A DNA stretch of 64,000 bases from contig NZ_CP058350.1 of assembly GCF_005860795.2 (NCBI RefSeq), positions 1,146,501-1,210,500 on the forward strand, written 5' to 3'. The notes beneath the pieces were generated by a model that saw only the letters and a program-made list of their open reading frames with translations, was not told the DNA's origin and searched no databases. A program made the position numbers and the translations under genes. This stretch comes from Peteryoungia desertarenae. GTDB taxonomy: Bacteria; Pseudomonadota; Alphaproteobacteria; Rhizobiales; Rhizobiaceae. Every line of letters begins with the position of its first letter. Position 1 is the stretch's first letter. Positions 29,797 through 38,085 of this stretch are shown piece after piece.

Positions 29797-30759
29797 TCAC
29801 GAGACCGTCTGGAAGGCCTGATCACCGACAAGCTTGCGGCGCAGATGGGCGGACAGCTGATCGACGGCGATAACGGTGGTCAGCAGCAACAGGATGATTG
29901 CGAGCGTTTTTGCCTCATGACCCTGTCCAATCGAGAGGCGCAGCACCTCGCCGATGCCGCCGCCACCGACGGCACCGATGATCGTCGAAGCGCGCACGTT
30001 GATTTCCAGGCGCAGCAGGAAATAGCTCATGAAATTGGGCATGACCTGGGGGGTGATCGCGAACCAGACACGCTCCAGCCAGTTGGCGCCGACGGCACGC
30101 AAGCCTTCATCGGGCCGCATGTCGGCGTTTTCGATCACCTCGAAGAACATCTTGCCGAGCGCCCCGATCGTGTGAATGGTCACCGCGATGATGGCCGGGA
30201 TCGGCCCAAGCGACAGGATAGCGAGGAAGAAACCGGCAATGACGACTTCCGGAAACGCGCGCAACAATTCCATGTAGCGGCGAACCGGCCAACGCACCCA
30301 GGCCGCCGGCATCATGTTTTTGGCCGCTAGAAAGGCCATGCAGAAACCAAACACGGCACCGATGACGGTCGACAGAAGGGCGATATTCACCGTCTCGATC
30401 ATCTTGTGAATGTATTCGGGGATATAGAGGGTGTCGGTGATATAGAACCGTCCCTCCGGATAGTTGTACTTCAGGCTGCCGTCGTCATAGGGCGATGGCA
30501 GATCGAACAAAGCGCGCCAGATTTCCCATCCGTCGCGTGGCACAAGTTCGTTCATGAAATCAAAGAAATACGGCAGCCGATCAAAGAACTTGCCGGCATT
30601 GGTTTCATTGGCAAACCAGAGCGACCCTGAAAGGGCGACAAGCAGGATGCCCAGCGACAGCCATGTGTAAATCCGGCGCCTGAAGGCCAGTTCCTGCCAG
30701 TGGCGTTCGACCAGCGCTCCCCGCTCGGTCAATACTGGCCGCCTTGCCATAACACTCAT
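29797..30759 (-). CDS. phnE: Phosphonate/phosphate ABC transporter permease (PhnE/PhoE-like)
   Basis: A 320-residue permease with about six helices. The diagnostic C-terminal motif NVRASTIIGAVGGGGIGEVL and the EAA loop LRAVGANWLERVWFAITPQVMPNF are present. A moderate periplasmic segment (about 55-115) follows the first helix. It precedes the longer permease by 7 bp, and PhnD lies upstream across a terminator-like hairpin. Confidence 0.93.
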   Translation of the reverse strand: MSVMARRPVLTERGALVERHWQELAFRRRIYTWLSLGILLVALSGSLWFANETNAGKFFDRLPYFFDFMNELVPRDGWEIWRALFDLPSPYDDGSLKYNYPEGRFYITDTLYIPEYIHKMIETVNIALLSTVIGAVFGFCMAFLAAKNMMPAAWVRWPVRRYMELLRAFPEVVIAGFFLAILSLGPIPAIIAVTIHTIGALGKMFFEVIENADMRPDEGLRAVGANWLERVWFAITPQVMPNFMSYFLLRLEINVRASTIIGAVGGGGIGEVLRLSIGQGHEAKTLAIILLLLTTVIAVDQLSAHLRRKLVGDQAFQTVS

Positions 30760-30786
30760 CGATCAGTCCCTCTATCGACGTCTGAA

Positions 30787-30820
30787 AGAAAACCGCCGGC
30801 CGTTGGCCGACCGGCGGTCT
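30787..30820 (-). terminator. Attenuator-like hairpin between phnD and phnE
   Basis: Minus strand ACCGCCGG-TCGG...CGGC-CGGCGGT (30819-30793) followed by TTTCTTTC. It lies in the 81-bp gap between the phnD stop and the first permease start. Such partial terminators after binding-protein genes commonly raise binding protein over permease; that role here is inferred. Confidence 0.65.
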
Positions 30821-30840
30821 CATAAAATGGACTTTGGCTA

Positions 30841-31746
30841 TCAGCCGCCGATCGTCGCCTTGCGGGCGTCGATAATCGGCTTATAGAAATCGACGTTGAC
30901 TTCGGTGAAGCCCTTGAAGTCGCCGCCCTGGATGGCGGAGAAGCAGGCCGGGTCAGAGGTCGGCAGGTCCATCATGAACTGCTTGAACTTCGCCTTCATG
31001 TCCTCGTTCATAGATGTGCGGACCACGACCGGGCCGTTCGGGATCAACGGGGACTTCCAGACTTCGACCAGGTCGTCCATGTTGAGGATACCCTTGTCGA
31101 CCATCTTGCGCAGGTTGCCGGAGGAATAGCCGTCCTTGAAGTCGCCAACGCCCGAGCCCCAGGTGGTGCCGGCGTCGAAGTTGCCCTTGACGACTTCGAG
31201 AACGAGGTTTTCGTGGCCGCCGCCGAAGCCGGTTTCGCCAACCACTTCATCGATCGGCGCACCGAAGGCTTCCGGCAGGGTCACAAGCGGCACCAGATAG
31301 CCAGAGGTGGAATCCGGATCGGCAAAACCGAGCTTCTTGCCCTTCAGGTCTTCCAGCTTGGTGATGCCGGAATCCTTGCGAGCAACCATGATCGAGTAAT
31401 AGCCGCTGGAACCGTCGGTCTGAACCGTAGTCAGGATCGGCTGAACGGCTTCGGGATTGGACAGGTAAACCTTGGCAAAGGCCGAAGCACCGAGCTCGGC
31501 ATAGTCGAGTGTGCCGCCGAGCAGGCCCTGCACAACGCCGTCATAGTCGGCGGCCGGGAAGAGCGAAACCTTTTCAACGCCGAGAACCGAAGGCAGCTTC
31601 TCGGTCATGCACTGGAAGTTGCGCAGGCGGTCGGCTTCGTTTTCGCCACCCAGAATGCCGATGCGGAATTCCTTGAGGTCTTCGGCATGAGCGGAACCGG
31701 CGAGAGCAGCAAGTGCCACGGCGGCAAGCAGAGTCTTCTTCAACAT
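30841..31746 (-). CDS. phnD: Phosphonate/phosphate ABC transporter substrate-binding protein PhnD
   Basis: Periplasmic binding protein of 301 residues with a clear signal peptide (LLAAVALAALAGSAHAE). Family features include FRIGILGGENEADRL, DYAELGASAFAKVYLSNP, GKKLGFADPDSTSGYLVPL and the TSMNED segment. It feeds the two permeases and PhnC. Whether it prefers alkylphosphonates, phosphite or orthophosphate cannot be read from the sequence; rhizobial PhoD-type proteins serve both phosphate and phosphonate. Confidence 0.94.
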   Translation of the reverse strand: MLKKTLLAAVALAALAGSAHAEDLKEFRIGILGGENEADRLRNFQCMTEKLPSVLGVEKVSLFPAADYDGVVQGLLGGTLDYAELGASAFAKVYLSNPEAVQPILTTVQTDGSSGYYSIMVARKDSGITKLEDLKGKKLGFADPDSTSGYLVPLVTLPEAFGAPIDEVVGETGFGGGHENLVLEVVKGNFDAGTTWGSGVGDFKDGYSSGNLRKMVDKGILNMDDLVEVWKSPLIPNGPVVVRTSMNEDMKAKFKQFMMDLPTSDPACFSAIQGGDFKGFTEVNVDFYKPIIDARKATIGG

Positions 31747-31831
31747 GAGGTCATCTCCTGTTTGAATGGGTTATGGGTCAGAAGTTTTGAGAAACGCGGC
31801 TCTTCAACGACGAGCCGCGATCATGCGAGCG

Positions 31832-32689
31832 TCACGCTTCCGCAGCTGCGAGCGGACGATAAGGTGCAGGGCGCGAGGCAGAGTTCGCCACGACGGCCTG
31901 CGGAATATTGATGGTGGTCGAGGTCATGGTCTCGTCGATGCCGGCACCATGACGGTCAGAACCGTAGATTTCCTGCACTGCATCAGCCGTCAGCTGATCT
32001 GGGGTGCCGTCAAACACCACACGACCCTGAGCCATGCCGATGATCCGCTCGCAATAGTTGCGGGCAGTGTCCAGCGTATGGAGGTTGGTGATCACGGTGA
32101 TCCCTTCCTGCTCATTGATATCCTTGAGCGCATCCATGACGATCTTTGCGTTCAGCGGGTCGAGCGAAGCAATCGGTTCATCGGCGAGCACCATCTTTGG
32201 CGCCTGCATCAGCGCGCGGGCAATCGCCACACGCTGCTGCTGACCGCCCGACAGGGTGCCGGCTGCTTGAAGTGCTGTCTGTTCAATACCCAGCCGCTCA
32301 AGCGCGGCGATTGCCATCAGACGCTCCTCGCGGGAGAACATGTTCAACAGGCTGAGCGCCGTTGGACGATGATTGAGGCGACCGAGCATGACATTGGTCA
32401 GGACATCCAGTCTGGGGACCAGATTGAACTGCTGGAAGATCATTGCGCAGTCCCGCTGCCAGTTGCGCAGAGCGGCCCCATGCAAGGACGAAATCTCGGT
32501 CTCTCCAAACTGGATGCTGCCGGAAGTCGGATCAACGAGACGATTGATCATGCGCAGCAGCGTTGATTTTCCTGCGCCCGAGCGACCGATGACGCCGACC
32601 ATCTGGCCGGCAGGGATCTCTACGCTGACGGAATCGACCGCCTTCGTGCTGCCGAACTGCCGGGTGAGGTTTTCCAGTTTGAAGCGCAT
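31832..32689 (-). CDS. phnC: Phosphonate/phosphate ABC transporter ATP-binding protein PhnC
   Basis: ATPase of the importer, 285 residues: Walker [13 protein letters not shown] at about 32-43, signature [15 protein letters not shown], Walker [14 protein letters not shown], and H-loop THLHTLDTA-type switch (here [10 protein letters not shown]). A 35-residue C-terminal tail ([12 protein letters not shown]...) extends beyond the usual end. First gene of the phnC-D-E-E block, with a PHO-box-like site 65 bp upstream of the start, suggesting its own promoter within the larger cluster. Confidence 0.94.
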   Translation of the reverse strand: MRFKLENLTRQFGSTKAVDSVSVEIPAGQMVGVIGRSGAGKSTLLRMINRLVDPTSGSIQFGETEISSLHGAALRNWQRDCAMIFQQFNLVPRLDVLTNVMLGRLNHRPTALSLLNMFSREERLMAIAALERLGIEQTALQAAGTLSGGQQQRVAIARALMQAPKMVLADEPIASLDPLNAKIVMDALKDINEQEGITVITNLHTLDTARNYCERIIGMAQGRVVFDGTPDQLTADAVQEIYGSDRHGAGIDETMTSTTINIPQAVVANSASRPAPYRPLAAAEA

Positions 32690-32753
32690 TCTTTGTCCTT
32701 CGCCGTCATGTCTACGGAACTCGTTTCATCTATCCGGCCAACGTGAAGCGTGA

Positions 32754-32771
32754 ATGTCGGTTTTATGTCCG
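32754..32771 (-). promoter_or_regulatory. PHO box upstream of phnC
   Basis: Minus strand CGGACAT-AAAA-CCGACAT (32771-32754): two direct 7-bp repeats separated by 4 bp, the layout of a PhoB site (consensus CTGTCAT-N4-CTGTCAT). It lies 65 bp before the phnC start in the 120-bp gap after the transferase gene. A similar box lies 68 bp before phnG. Confidence 0.6.
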
Positions 32772-32809
32772 TTTTGTAAAATTGTTTAAACCACTGAAAT
32801 AAAACAGTT

Positions 32810-33424
32810 TCAGGCATATTTTTCGATGAATGCGTCAGCATCCAGATGACGAAAGTCCTCAAGTGCGGCAAAAAGCCGGTCATGGTCCCAGTCCCACCAG
32901 GCCAGTTTGTCCATCGCCCCTGCAATTTGTCGGGTAAATCGCTCGCGGATCAGCTTGGCCGGAACGCCGCCGACAATGGTGCAAGGCGCCACATCTTTCG
33001 ACACCACCGCGCCCGCCCCGATGACTGCTCCATTCCCGACCATGACGCCGGGCAGGATGGTTGCGCCATGGCCGATCCAGACATCATGGCCGATGACGAC
33101 GCGGTTTTCGCGACGCCACTCGAAGAAGTCGTGGTCGTTTTCTGCGCCGTCGAAATAATCGGCGGCGCGATAGGTGAAGTGGTGCAGCGTCGGTCGCCAG
33201 GTCGGGTGATTGGTGGCGTTGATGCGAACGGCGGCTGCGATATTGGCAAACTTGCCGATGGTCGCGCACCAGACGGCGCCATCCTGCATGATGTAGGAAT
33301 AGTCGCCCATGTCGACCTCATCGAGCCGGCAGCGTTCGGCGACTTCCGTGTACCGGCCAAGCGTCGAGTTGACGACCCGCGCAGTCTCATGCACGAGGGG
33401 CGCTAGTCCGAGCTTCTTCGTCAT
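32810..33424 (-). CDS. Hexapeptide-repeat transferase of phosphonate clusters
   Basis: A 204-residue left-handed beta-helix protein. The repeats are seen in [36 protein letters not shown], then [12 protein letters not shown], as in NodL/LacA/Cat acyltransferases. A family of such proteins is recurrent in C-P lyase operons (annotated phosphonate metabolism transferase hexapeptide protein). It may acetylate aminoalkylphosphonates, like PhnO, which is of a different fold; that is inference. It overlaps phnL by ATGA. Confidence 0.9.
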   Translation of the reverse strand: MTKKLGLAPLVHETARVVNSTLGRYTEVAERCRLDEVDMGDYSYIMQDGAVWCATIGKFANIAAAVRINATNHPTWRPTLHHFTYRAADYFDGAENDHDFFEWRRENRVVIGHDVWIGHGATILPGVMVGNGAVIGAGAVVSKDVAPCTIVGGVPAKLIRERFTRQIAGAMDKLAWWDWDHDRLFAALEDFRHLDADAFIEKYA

Positions 33425-34128
33425 GCTGCGGCCTTTCGCGGCGAAAACTGCATGACGTCGAGAATGCGATCGGCCACGGCTTCACGCACCTCTTCGTCGT
33501 GGAAAATGCCGAGAAGGGCAACGCCTGCTTCCTTCTTGGCGCGGATCATATCCACGACCACGGCGCGGTTGGCGGCATCGAGCGATGCAGTCGGTTCATC
33601 AAGCAGAAGAATGCTGTGATCGGTGATGAAGCCGCGAGCGATGTTGACCCGCTGTTGCTCGCCACCGGAAAAGGTCGAGGGTGGAAGCTGCCAGAGATCT
33701 TTCGGCAGGTTCAGCCGGCTCAGCAGTTCGCCTGCTTTTGCCTGGGCCTCCTCGGTCGCTGTGCCGCGAGCAACCAGAGGCTCAGCCACGACATCAAGCG
33801 TCGAAACCCGAGGAACCGTTCTCAAAAACTGGCTGACATAGCCAAGCGTTGACCGGCGCACCTCCAGAACGGTGCGCGGTTCGGCACTGGCGATATCGAT
33901 GATCCGGCCCTCTTTGCCGATCAGGATCTGCCCGCTGTCGACGGCGTAGTTTCCATAGAGCATCTTCAGGATCGAACTTTTGCCGATGCCGGATGGGCCG
34001 CCGAGCACGACGCATTCGCCGGCTGCGACGGAAAAGGAGACATTCGACACCACCGGCAGTATCAGGCCCCCGCGCAGATGCATGGTGAAGCTTTTCGATA
34101 CCTCGGAGACAACAAGGGGAGTAGCCAT
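33421..34128 (-). CDS. phnL: C-P lyase system ABC-type ATPase PhnL
   Basis: A 235-residue ABC ATPase that associates with the C-P lyase core complex, not with a membrane importer. Walker [13 protein letters not shown], signature [14 protein letters not shown] and Walker [15 protein letters not shown] are present. The PhnL-typical [15 protein letters not shown] and [16 protein letters not shown] are seen. ATG at 34128 has AAGGAAA eight bases upstream. Confidence 0.94.
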   Translation of the reverse strand: MATPLVVSEVSKSFTMHLRGGLILPVVSNVSFSVAAGECVVLGGPSGIGKSSILKMLYGNYAVDSGQILIGKEGRIIDIASAEPRTVLEVRRSTLGYVSQFLRTVPRVSTLDVVAEPLVARGTATEEAQAKAGELLSRLNLPKDLWQLPPSTFSGGEQQRVNIARGFITDHSILLLDEPTASLDAANRAVVVDMIRAKKEAGVALLGIFHDEEVREAVADRILDVMQFSPRKAAA

Positions 34129-34148
34129 GGTCTTTTCCTTCTGCGGGC

Positions 34149-34925
34149 TCAAACCTGGAGGATCGAGGAAACAAGCAACTGGGTGTAGGGTTCACGCGGG
34201 TCATCCAGCACGCGGTCGGTCAGCCCGTGTTCGATCACATGGCCGTCCTTCATCACCATCATCCGGTGCGAGAGCAGACGGGCGACTGCGAGGTCGTGGG
34301 TCACGACGATGGCCGAGAGCCCAAGGTCGTTGACGAGCCCGCGGACCAGATCGAGCAGGCGCGCCTGGACCGAGACATCGAGGCCGCCGGTCGGCTCGTC
34401 CATGAAGACGAGACGCGGACCGGTGACGAGATTGCGCGCGATCTGCAGGCGCTGGCGCATGCCGCCGGAAAAGGCACGTGGCTGATCGTCAATCCGGTCA
34501 ACACTGATTTCAACCCGCTCAAGCCATTCTGTGGCCGTCTGCCGGATGCGGCCATAATGGCGGTCACCGACGGCCATCAGCCGCTCGCCGACATTGGCGC
34601 CGGCTGACACCGTCATGCGCAGGCCGTCAGCCGGGTTCTGATGCACGAAGCCCCAGTCGGTGCGCATCAGGAAGCGGCGTTCCGCCTCGCCCATATGATA
34701 GAGCTCGCGGTACTGGCCGTCGCGCATGTGGTAGTCGACGCTGCCCGTCGTCGGCATCAGCCGGGTCGAGAGGCAGTTCAGAAGCGTCGTCTTGCCCGAG
34801 CCGCTTTCGCCGACAATGGCCAGCACTTCGCCCGGCCAAAGGTCGAAGGAGACGTTCGAGCAGCCGATGCGACTGCCGTAGAATTTCGAGAGGTTGCGAA
34901 CTTTCAGAAGCGGCTGGTCGCTCAT
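34149..34925 (-). CDS. phnK: C-P lyase system ABC-type ATPase PhnK
   Basis: A 258-residue ABC ATPase that docks on the PhnGHIJ complex and drives its conformational cycling. Walker [14 protein letters not shown], signature FSGGMRQRLQIARNL and Walker B LVFMDEPTGGLDVS are intact. The insert MRDGQYRELYHMGEAERRFL is PhnK-specific. It overlaps phnJ by ATGA at its start and lies 20 bp upstream of phnL. Confidence 0.94.
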   Translation of the reverse strand: MSDQPLLKVRNLSKFYGSRIGCSNVSFDLWPGEVLAIVGESGSGKTTLLNCLSTRLMPTTGSVDYHMRDGQYRELYHMGEAERRFLMRTDWGFVHQNPADGLRMTVSAGANVGERLMAVGDRHYGRIRQTATEWLERVEISVDRIDDQPRAFSGGMRQRLQIARNLVTGPRLVFMDEPTGGLDVSVQARLLDLVRGLVNDLGLSAIVVTHDLAVARLLSHRMMVMKDGHVIEHGLTDRVLDDPREPYTQLLVSSILQV

Positions 34926-35815
34926 TCTGCGGTCTCCCTTTTCTGGGCGAGCATCTCGCCGACATGGCCGTCGGCCTGGCGCGTCTCGCAGTGGTCGGTG
35001 TCGGAGCAGACGAATATCCTGCCGCCCTTGTCGTCGAGCACGACCTCGTCGAGATAAACGTTCTGGGCGCCGCAGAGCGCGCAGGGCTTGTCGAATGTCT
35101 GGATCTCGAAGGGGTGATCCTCGAAGTCGAGGCTGACGACCTCGGTATAGGGCGGAACGGCATAGATGCGCTTTTCGCGGCCCGCGCCGAAGAGCTGCAG
35201 GGCTTCCGACATGTGCATCTTCGGATTGTCGAACTTCGGCGTCGGCGAGGGGTCCATCACGTAACGGCCCTCGACCTTCACCGGATAGGCGTAAGTTGTG
35301 GCGATGCGGCCATGCTTGGCGATGTCTTCGTAGAGCTTCACATGCATGAGGCCGTATTCTTCCAGCGCATGCATCTTGCGGGTCTCGGTCTCGCGCGGCT
35401 CGAGGAAGCGCAGGGGTTCCGGGATCGGCACCTGATAGACCAGAACCTGGCCTTCCTTCAGCTTTTCCTCCGGGATCCGGTGACGCGTCTGGATGATCGT
35501 CGCCTCGCCGGTTTTTGTCGTGACGGCAACCTCTGCCACCTTCTGGAAGAAGGCGCGGATGGAAACGGCATTGGTTGTGTCGTCGGCACCCTGATCGATG
35601 ACCTTCAGGACATCATCAGGCCCGATGATCGAGGCGGTCACCTGCACGCCGCCGGTACCCCAGCCATAAGGCATCGGCATCTCACGGCTCGCAAACGGCA
35701 CCTGATAGCCGGGGATGGCGATCGCCTTCAGGATCGCGCGGCGGATCATTCGCTTGGTCTGTTCGTCCAGATAGGCAAAATTGTATGTGGCGAGTTCCAT
35801 TGCCGGCACGCTCAT
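34922..35815 (-). CDS. phnJ: Alpha-D-ribose 1-methylphosphonate 5-phosphate C-P lyase PhnJ
   Basis: Radical-SAM enzyme that breaks the C-P bond, releasing the alkane and ribose cyclic phosphate. In 297 residues the non-canonical iron-sulphur motif C-x2-C-x21-C-x5-C is exact: Cys245, Cys248, Cys270, Cys276. One of the four is expected to act as the thiyl residue. The glycine-radical region RQF-like GWGTGGVQVTASIIG near the N-terminus is conserved too. ATGA overlaps on both sides, with phnI and phnK. Confidence 0.97.
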   Translation of the reverse strand: MSVPAMELATYNFAYLDEQTKRMIRRAILKAIAIPGYQVPFASREMPMPYGWGTGGVQVTASIIGPDDVLKVIDQGADDTTNAVSIRAFFQKVAEVAVTTKTGEATIIQTRHRIPEEKLKEGQVLVYQVPIPEPLRFLEPRETETRKMHALEEYGLMHVKLYEDIAKHGRIATTYAYPVKVEGRYVMDPSPTPKFDNPKMHMSEALQLFGAGREKRIYAVPPYTEVVSLDFEDHPFEIQTFDKPCALCGAQNVYLDEVVLDDKGGRIFVCSDTDHCETRQADGHVGEMLAQKRETAE

Positions 35816-36918
35816 TCTGCGGCCTCCTTCAGGTCTGTCTCATCGTTTCGCTTGCCATCATGCTTTGCCCGCATGCGGCGGACGAGATCGAGTTCGGCCT
35901 GGAAGTCGACGTAATGCGGCAGCTTCAGGTGTTCGACGAAGCCGGTCGCCTGGACGTTGTCACAATGGGAAATCACGAATTCCTCGTCCTGGGCGGGAGC
36001 CACGATGTCCTCGCCGAACTCGTCTGCCCGCAAGGCACGATCGACGAGGGACATGGACATGGCCTTGCGCTCGCTTTGGCCAAAGACCAGGCCATAACCC
36101 CGGGTAAACTGCGGTGGCACCTTGGCCGAACCCTTGAACTGGTTGACCATCTGGCATTCGGTCACGCGGATTTCACCAAGCGAAACGGCAAAGCCGAGTT
36201 CCGGCACCTCGATTTCCACCTCGACAAGACCCATCCTGATCTCGCCGACAAAGGGATGGGTGCGGCCATAGCCACGCTGGGTCGAGTAGCCGAGGGCAAG
36301 CAGAAAGCCTTCATCGCCACGGGCCAGCGCCTGAAGGCGCAGGTCGCGCGGCATCGGGAATTCCATCGGCTCGCGGGTTATGTCGCCGGCTATATGATCC
36401 TCGGGGAGTGACCCGTCATCTTCGATCAGGCTTTCCCCGGCCAGAATGTCCGATACCCGCATCACAGCCTCTGTGCCGCCGTCTCGAACCTCAGGTTCAT
36501 CGATGATGTCATCGGCGATCAGCGACGGATCGAGCAGTCGGTGGGTGTAGTCGAAGGTCGGGCCAAGCAACTGACCGCCTGGCAGATCCTTGTAGGTTGC
36601 AGAGACGCGCCGTTCGACCTGCATTCTGCCGGTCTCGACGGGCAGAGAAGTCCCAAGACGAGGCAGTGTCGTTCGGTAGGCGCGCAGCAGGAAGATCGCC
36701 TCGATCATGTCGCCACGGGCCTGCTTCAGCGCAAGGGCTGCCAGCGCACAGTCGTAGAGCGAGGCTTCTGCCATGACGCGGTCGACCGCAAGACCCAATT
36801 GCGCGACGATTTGATCAATGGTGACGCTCGGCAGCGCCCGGTCTCCACGGCGGCGGTCAGCCAACAGCCGATGAGCATTGGCGATGGCTTTTTCACCACC
36901 TTTGACGGCAACGTACAT
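35812..36918 (-). CDS. phnI: Alpha-D-ribose 1-methylphosphonate 5-triphosphate synthase subunit PhnI
   Basis: Catalytic nucleosidase-like subunit of the C-P lyase core. With PhnG, PhnH and PhnL it exchanges adenine of ATP for phosphonate. The 368 residues have the family start MYVAVKGGEKAIANAHRLLA and ISLE-type segments LLRAYRTTLPRLG, LGYSTQRGYGRTHPFVGEIR and MSMSLVDRALRA. It starts 3 bp after the phnH stop and overlaps phnJ by four bases. Confidence 0.96.
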   Translation of the reverse strand: MYVAVKGGEKAIANAHRLLADRRRGDRALPSVTIDQIVAQLGLAVDRVMAEASLYDCALAALALKQARGDMIEAIFLLRAYRTTLPRLGTSLPVETGRMQVERRVSATYKDLPGGQLLGPTFDYTHRLLDPSLIADDIIDEPEVRDGGTEAVMRVSDILAGESLIEDDGSLPEDHIAGDITREPMEFPMPRDLRLQALARGDEGFLLALGYSTQRGYGRTHPFVGEIRMGLVEVEIEVPELGFAVSLGEIRVTECQMVNQFKGSAKVPPQFTRGYGLVFGQSERKAMSMSLVDRALRADEFGEDIVAPAQDEEFVISHCDNVQATGFVEHLKLPHYVDFQAELDLVRRMRAKHDGKRNDETDLKEAAE

Positions 36919-36921
36919 GGC

Positions 36922-37530
36922 TCAGCCCTCCAGCTCTGTGATCTTGCAGGTGCGGGGAAGCGCGAGGATCTGACGTCCCAAGGTCAGAATTACATCCACT
37001 CCGCGTGGGAAAAGCGCACGGTTGTCTGTCCACTGGCGCAGAAACATCTCCGGCAGTCCCTTGGGCGCAATGCGCGCCTCGTCCCGGATGCCCGGACCCG
37101 TCAACTGCAGCACGGGACCGCCCTCAAGGGCTTCGACCTCGATCACGATCGTTGTCGAACGATCGGGATAATCCTGACTGCCAAGGGCAAAATGGGAGAA
37201 GGACGGCACCATGACGCGTGTTTCAGCAACGGCAAAGCGGGCCTCCGTTTTTTCCCGGGTCAGAGGTGCGCCGGAATGGAAGCTGATCCATGCGGGCAGT
37301 TCCGATTTGGCAAGACCGGGTGTCAGCCAGATTGGCGTATCGTGATCGCAAAGGGTCAGAAGAAGTGCCCCCGCCGCCGCGCCGAGAGGGGCCGGCGGTG
37401 TCACCTCCGGATCAATCATGCCCGTAGTCCCGGGCCGTGCCATGCAGTCCATCAAGACGCGGAATACGGCCTGCGAATTATAAACCGCGTCTGGAAATCC
37501 GCCGGAAAGGCTCTGGCTGGTCGCATCCAT
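36922..37530 (-). CDS. phnH: C-P lyase core subunit PhnH
   Basis: Structural subunit of the PhnGHIJ complex, 202 residues. PhnH-type segments include VYNSQAVFRVLMDCMARPGT at the N-terminus, LLLTLCDHDTPIWL in the middle, and LRQWTDNRALFPRGVDVIL near the end. The start overlaps the phnG stop by one base, indicating coupled translation. Confidence 0.95.
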   Translation of the reverse strand: MDATSQSLSGGFPDAVYNSQAVFRVLMDCMARPGTTGMIDPEVTPPAPLGAAAGALLLTLCDHDTPIWLTPGLAKSELPAWISFHSGAPLTREKTEARFAVAETRVMVPSFSHFALGSQDYPDRSTTIVIEVEALEGGPVLQLTGPGIRDEARIAPKGLPEMFLRQWTDNRALFPRGVDVILTLGRQILALPRTCKITELEG

Positions 37531-38000
37531 CAGTCTTCTCCTCTGACCATGGTAAAGAAATCGACCTTGGTGGCCGCCGTTTCCTCACGTCGTGTCTTCT
37601 GTTCTTGCGTCAGGCGATCCGAAACGACCTGCAGGAGGGTCTGTCCGACAACCTTTCGATGGCTCTCGTCCTGGGAGAGGGCGTCAAAGACGGCTGAAAG
37701 TGTCACCGCGCGCCGATCCGTCCCCAGCCGATAGCCATGGCCGACGGTTCCGTCTTTCAGCCGGACACTGGCGCGACTCATCGTGGCTTCACCGAGATTG
37801 AAGGGGGAGCCGCCCCCGCCGATTCGGCCTCGCACCATAACGAGGCCTGTTTCCGGGCCACGCAGTGTCGAATATTCCGGGGATGGCTGGATATGCTCCA
37901 GGGCTGTTTCAAGCTCTGCCTTGCTGGCACGAGCCAGCAGGTCGATGATCCGCTTACGCTCGGGCAGGGCTGAGTGTTCAGACAGCGGTGTTGGGTTCAT
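37530..38000 (-). CDS. phnG: C-P lyase core subunit PhnG
   Basis: Subunit of the C-P lyase core, 156 residues: RIIDLLARASKAELE at the N-terminus, GLVMVRGRIGGGGSPFNLGEATMSRASV and GTVGHGYRLGTDRRAVTLSAVFDAL are diagnostic. GAGG seven bases before the ATG. First gene of the operon. Its promoter region carries a PHO-box-like site and two palindromes, and is shared with divergent phnF. Confidence 0.94.
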   Translation of the reverse strand: MNPTPLSEHSALPERKRIIDLLARASKAELETALEHIQPSPEYSTLRGPETGLVMVRGRIGGGGSPFNLGEATMSRASVRLKDGTVGHGYRLGTDRRAVTLSAVFDALSQDESHRKVVGQTLLQVVSDRLTQEQKTRREETAATKVDFFTMVRGED

Positions 38001-38015
38001 GGCCGCACCTCATAA

Positions 38016-38033
38016 TGTCTAGTAATATAGACA
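38016..38033. promoter_or_regulatory. Palindromic operator candidate 1 (PhnF)
   Basis: TGTCTA-GTAATA-TAGACA, perfect 6-bp arms with 6-bp spacing. The core TATAGACA resembles sites described for GntR-type PhnF repressors (TGGTATAGACCA in mycobacteria, from memory). It sits between the predicted phnG promoter and start codon, where a bound repressor would block the operon. Confidence 0.5.
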
Positions 38034-38035
38034 AC

Positions 38036-38053
38036 CATACAATTTAGTGTATG
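38036..38053. promoter_or_regulatory. Palindromic operator candidate 2 (PhnF)
   Basis: CATACA-ATTTAG-TGTATG, the same 6-6-6 architecture as the neighbouring palindrome, with centres exactly 20 bp apart, i.e. two helical turns. The arm sequences differ, so either could be a different regulator's site or a degenerate second operator. Confidence 0.4.
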
Positions 38054-38067
38054 ATTAAAGCTCGGGC

Positions 38068-38085
38068 GTGACAAGCGTATGACAA
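38068..38085 (-). promoter_or_regulatory. PHO box upstream of phnG
   Basis: Minus strand TTGTCAT-ACGC-TTGTCAC (38085-38068), two 7-bp direct repeats with 4-bp spacing, matching the PhoB consensus better than the phnC box. A TTTAAT hexamer about nine bases downstream could be the -10. It lies 68 bp from the phnG ATG and overlaps the first possible phnF start codon (38079). Confidence 0.65.

Noticed and set aside
36541..37734. A 397-codon plus-strand frame opposite phnI, phnH and phnG
   Set aside because: It crosses three conserved C-P lyase genes with tight stop-start overlaps on the other strand.
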